Shown in pieces: positions 6,210 through 7,540 of a stretch of DNA of 7,540 bases. Each line of letters opens with the position of its first letter. The stretch's first letter is position 1. Below the pieces are notes generated by a model. It did no database searches, was not told the DNA's origin, and saw only the letters and a list, made by a program, of their open reading frames with translations. Both the position numbers and the translations under genes were made by a program. The stretch is from an uncultured Oribacterium sp. (lineage in GTDB: Bacteria; Bacillota; Clostridia; Lachnospirales; Lachnospiraceae): NCBI GenBank assembly GCA_934279105.1, contig CAKQWR010000097.1, positions 1-7,540 on the forward strand. The letters are read 5' to 3'.

Positions 6210-6226
6210 GTTTACAAAATGTAAAC
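6210..6226. promoter_or_regulatory. 17-bp perfect palindrome, operator-like
   Basis: GTTTACA-AAA-TGTAAAC is a perfect 7-3-7 inverted repeat in the AT-rich spacer upstream of the MATE operon. Its size and symmetry fit a binding site for a dimeric repressor. No regulator gene adjoins it here, so the binder is unknown. Direct evidence is symmetry only. Confidence 0.45.
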
Positions 6227-6326
6227 CAAAGATATATGCATCCTTCGTTAAACCATGAACTTTTATAAATAAGAAATAACGGATAACCGAATAAGCACTT
6301 ACCATAAACCTTAACAGGATAAATAT

Positions 6327-6374
6327 CATGTAAAAACATGAGAAAAAGTCTCGTACGGAAACATGTTTACATGT
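6327..6374. repeat. Two CATGT/ACATG palindromes around the end of the 170-residue gene
   Basis: CATGT-AAAA-ACATG (6327-6340) and ACATG-TTTA-CATGT (6361-6374) are both perfect 5-4-5 inverted repeats, 20 nt apart. The second covers the stop codon (6367-6369). Both contain the TGTAAA/TTTACA core also present in the palindrome at 6210-6226. They may be related operator sites or partly structural elements of a terminator. Confidence 0.4.
6331..6367 (-). terminator. Weak candidate terminator after the 170-residue gene
   Basis: Read on the - strand, AACATG (from the stop codon region) can pair with CATGTT. The 21-nt loop holds a GAGA/TCTC mini-stem, and five T follow. The stem is short and AT-rich, so strength is doubtful. 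Confidence 0.3.
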
Positions 6375-6879
6375 CTACATCGAAGAGCACCGTCTGATTA
6401 TACTTATCCAGTGCGAGCTGCATCTCCATGATGGTGTTTGCCACCGTTTCATAATCCTGCTTCACCTGCGCGAGATCGTAGTTCAGGTACTGATATTCCG
6501 GTGCCGAACTTCTGTTTCCGAATCCGGACATCTGACGCGTCTTCGGGAGCGCCTTTCGCATCTGATCGAGCGTGTTCTTCCGACGGTTCAGCTGTGCCAT
6601 CTTGATGAGGATGGTATCGACACTCATTTCGGTATCCCCGACCATGATTTTCGCCGTCGCATTCGTGAGATTCAGTGCATGCTTGATGATGGCGATCTTC
6701 TCATCGAGCGCCACGATGGTCGCAGAAACCTCCCTGTAATCGTACTCCGGAATCACCGGTTCCTCATCCGTCGCCGCGACATAGGTTTTCGAACACGCTT
6801 CCTTATCCATCCAGTAGGACTTTTCATCCTCCAGGCCTCGCAGCATTTTATTTGCAATCGCGGATGTCATTTTCTGCAT
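6367..6879 (-). CDS. Conserved Clostridia-type protein of unknown function, helical, 170 residues
   Basis: The start is taken at ATG 6879 because GGAGGG (6891-6886) lies 6 nt upstream on the - strand. The in-frame ATG at 6924, which would add 15 residues, has no ribosome binding site at proper distance. The product starts MQKMTSAIANKMLRGLEDEK and is hydrophilic, mostly helical with likely coiled-coil stretches, no membrane segment and no signal peptide. Recognisable parts are 'VIPEYDYREVSATIVALDEKI' (about 42-62), 'IKHALNLTNA', 'MSVDTILIKMAQLNRRKNTL' (about 85-104), 'YLNYDLAQVKQDYE' and a C-terminal 'LALDKYNQTVLFDVDM'. From memory this pattern recurs in uncharacterised proteins of Clostridia; I know of no function. 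The two antiparallel-looking helical segments somewhat resemble DIP1984-type proteins, but I would not assign it there. It is a single gene with its own promoter and a possible overlapping leader ORF. Confidence 0.8.
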   Translation of the reverse strand: MQKMTSAIANKMLRGLEDEKSYWMDKEACSKTYVAATDEEPVIPEYDYREVSATIVALDEKIAIIKHALNLTNATAKIMVGDTEMSVDTILIKMAQLNRRKNTLDQMRKALPKTRQMSGFGNRSSAPEYQYLNYDLAQVKQDYETVANTIMEMQLALDKYNQTVLFDVDM

Positions 6880-6976
6880 TTCGATCCCTCCATTTCTTTC
6901 CGTTGATTCTGATTTCTTTTCCATATAGTCGAGAGATTTTTCCTTGAAGCTTTTCCTTAAAACGTAAGGACTGCAC
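6848..6976 (-). CDS. Possible 42-codon leader ORF overlapping the start of the 170-residue gene
   Basis: A GTG at 6976 on the - strand has AGAGGAG 8 nt upstream (GGAG at 6988-6985), lying just inside the transcript predicted from the promoter at 7009-7037. The frame runs to a TAA at 6850-6848 and encodes a basic peptide beginning MQSLRFKEKLQGKISRLYGK (GTG read as Met). It overlaps the first 32 nt of the downstream gene in another frame, so ribosomes would pass over that gene's start. This fits a translationally coupled leader, but the peptide resembles nothing I know. The ribosome binding site is the main support; coding is unproven. Confidence 0.35.
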   Translation of the reverse strand: MQSLRFKEKLQGKISRLYGKEIRINGKKWRDRNAENDIRDCK

Positions 6977-7008
6977 CAGCTTTTCTCCTCTCGTTTGATT
7001 CTATCATC

Positions 7009-7037
7009 ATTATAAGACAGCGGACAGGGTTTGTCAT
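7009..7037 (-). promoter_or_regulatory. Sigma-A promoter of the 170-residue gene
   Basis: On the - strand, ATGACA (7037-7032), a 17-nt spacer and a perfect TATAAT (7014-7009) form a strong promoter. Transcription would start near 7002, leaving a leader of about 120 nt before ATG 6879. Confidence 0.7.
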
Positions 7038-7210
7038 TCGACCGGTGGTTTAAGCATTGGACTGATGGATAAGCCGTTACTGTTCATGCGGTAGGAGCTG
7101 TTTTTGCTCCGTGAATAGGTCCTATGAATTATTTTGATACTCTGATGCGTGAGTTAGTCTTTACTAATCGTGCCATTGTACTTTATTATATACACAAATT
7201 TAGTTAAAAA
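7038..7210. other. Divergent intergenic region upstream of the T-box leader
   Basis: I see no convincing gene here. A hairpin GGAGC (7094-7098) / GCTCC (7106-7110) encloses a T-rich loop and is flanked by TTCA/TGAA. A small inverted repeat TTAGT-cttt-ACTAA spans 7154-7167. TATTAT (7184-7189) or the overlapping TATATA (7187-7192) is the likely -10 for the T-box transcript, but no good -35 is found at 16-18 nt. Confidence 0.4.
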
Positions 7211-7525
7211 TGCGTTGTAGCAAGGCCAATCGGCCTTCGGTCTACCCGCTCAGAGAGCTGCCGTTTGGTGCGAGGCAGTGCGGTGTACCGGATGTTTATC
7301 TCCTTGCGAGCAGCCGTGCCGAAAAGGGCCCGATAGGGTACCGCAGGATAGTAAAGTAGGTACGGACGGCAGGCACCGTTATCAGAGCCAGCGGGCTGTT
7401 AGGCCTGCACGAAGGGGTTGTCTATCAGAGGCAGCAAAAAGAGTGGTACCGCGGAAGGTAAATTGTAGTAGCTTTCGTCTCTTACAAGGTCGACAGACGT
7501 TGTGGGGGCGGAGGCTTTTATTTTA
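7211..7525 (+). ncRNA. T-box riboswitch leader (tRNA-sensing) for a gene beyond the window
   Basis: T-box leaders bind uncharged tRNA and let transcription continue into aminoacyl-tRNA synthetase, transport or biosynthesis genes. The diagnostic T-box sequence GAGTGGTACCGCGG is at 7441-7454. Stem I is visible: GCAAGG (7220-7225) pairs with CCTTGC (7302-7307) at the base, and AGAGAGC (7252-7258) is followed by CTGCC...GGCAG, whose loop carries GGTGCGAG. A Stem III-like helix pairs GCAGGC (7369-7374) with GCCTGC (7403-7408). AAGAG (7439-7443) can pair with CTCTT (7479-7483) as antiterminator, which excludes the terminator arm. The UGGU pairing site implies a tRNA with discriminator A. The specifier loop reads GGATGTTTATC (7290-7300); Phe (TTT), Leu (TTA), Tyr (TAT) and Ile (ATC) are all possible by eye. 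Confidence 0.9.
7471..7525 (+). terminator. T-box regulated intrinsic terminator
   Basis: GCTTTCGTCTC (7471-7481) pairs over 11 bp, with several G-U pairs, with GGGGCGGAGGC (7505-7515), and TTTTATTTT follows. An inner ACAA/TTGT pair tightens the loop. The 5' arm shares bases 7479-7481 with the antiterminator, so the two forms are mutually exclusive. Confidence 0.85.
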
Positions 7526-7540
7526 ACTTTCTCCCGGAAG

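Noticed and set aside
6073..6339. 88-residue - strand frame upstream of the MATE operon
   Set aside because: It has no ribosome binding site, runs through the large hairpin and has no family features.
6880..6924. 15-residue N-terminal extension of the 170-residue protein
   Set aside because: The closest AAGGA is too far from ATG 6924, while ATG 6879 has GGAGGG at 6 nt.
7124..7207. 27-codon frame starting MNYFDTLMREL just before the T-box
   Set aside because: It has only a weak AGG at 4 nt and covers the probable T-box promoter; length and signal are too poor to call.
7278..7526. 82-residue + strand frame across the T-box
   Set aside because: It lies entirely within the structured RNA leader and its terminator.

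Overview
The window looks like chromosomal DNA from a Gram-positive Clostridia-type bacterium, perhaps Lachnospiraceae-like. The evidence is GGAGG-type ribosome binding sites, sigma-A promoters, U-tailed intrinsic terminators, a T-box leader, tandem MATE exporters and a small Clostridia-type protein of unknown function. I cannot name the species. Base composition splits the window in two. About 1-1120 is AT-rich (roughly one third GC on sampled lines). The coding DNA downstream is GC-rich (often 55-70 % on sampled lines).

Region 1 (1-1117, + strand) is the most notable part. It holds the 3' part of a cyclic-oligonucleotide synthase (CD-NTase, SMODS type), which overlaps by 23 nt a 193-residue two-transmembrane SLATT protein. 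This pair is a compact CBASS-like anti-phage module. On the known model, the synthase senses infection and makes a nucleotide second messenger, and the membrane protein acts as pore-forming effector. The synthase N-terminus lies outside the window. The AT-rich composition suggests the module was acquired horizontally.

Region 2 (1118-3232) begins with a 211-nt gene-free junction that can fold. A small XRE-like HTH protein follows, with a terminator-like hairpin inside its 3' coding end. Next comes a well-formed promoter and hairpin leader ahead of a cytoplasmic transglutaminase-like protein with an intact Cys-His-Asp triad. That gene is closed by an intrinsic terminator.

Region 3 (3233-6151, - strand) is a two-gene operon of tandem, gaplessly alignable MATE efflux proteins of 446 residues each. 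It ends at a strong terminator facing that of the transglutaminase gene. Its upstream region carries a 12-bp perfect inverted repeat, a weak promoter and a 17-bp palindrome.

Region 4 (6152-7210) is an AT-rich, palindrome-rich spacer, then a 170-residue helical protein of unknown function on the - strand. That gene has its own promoter and a possible 42-codon leader ORF overlapping its start. A divergent intergenic region follows.

Region 5 (about 7211-7520, + strand) is a T-box riboswitch leader with visible Stem I, T-box sequence, antiterminator and terminator. The gene it controls lies beyond the window. Its specifier codon cannot be fixed by eye.
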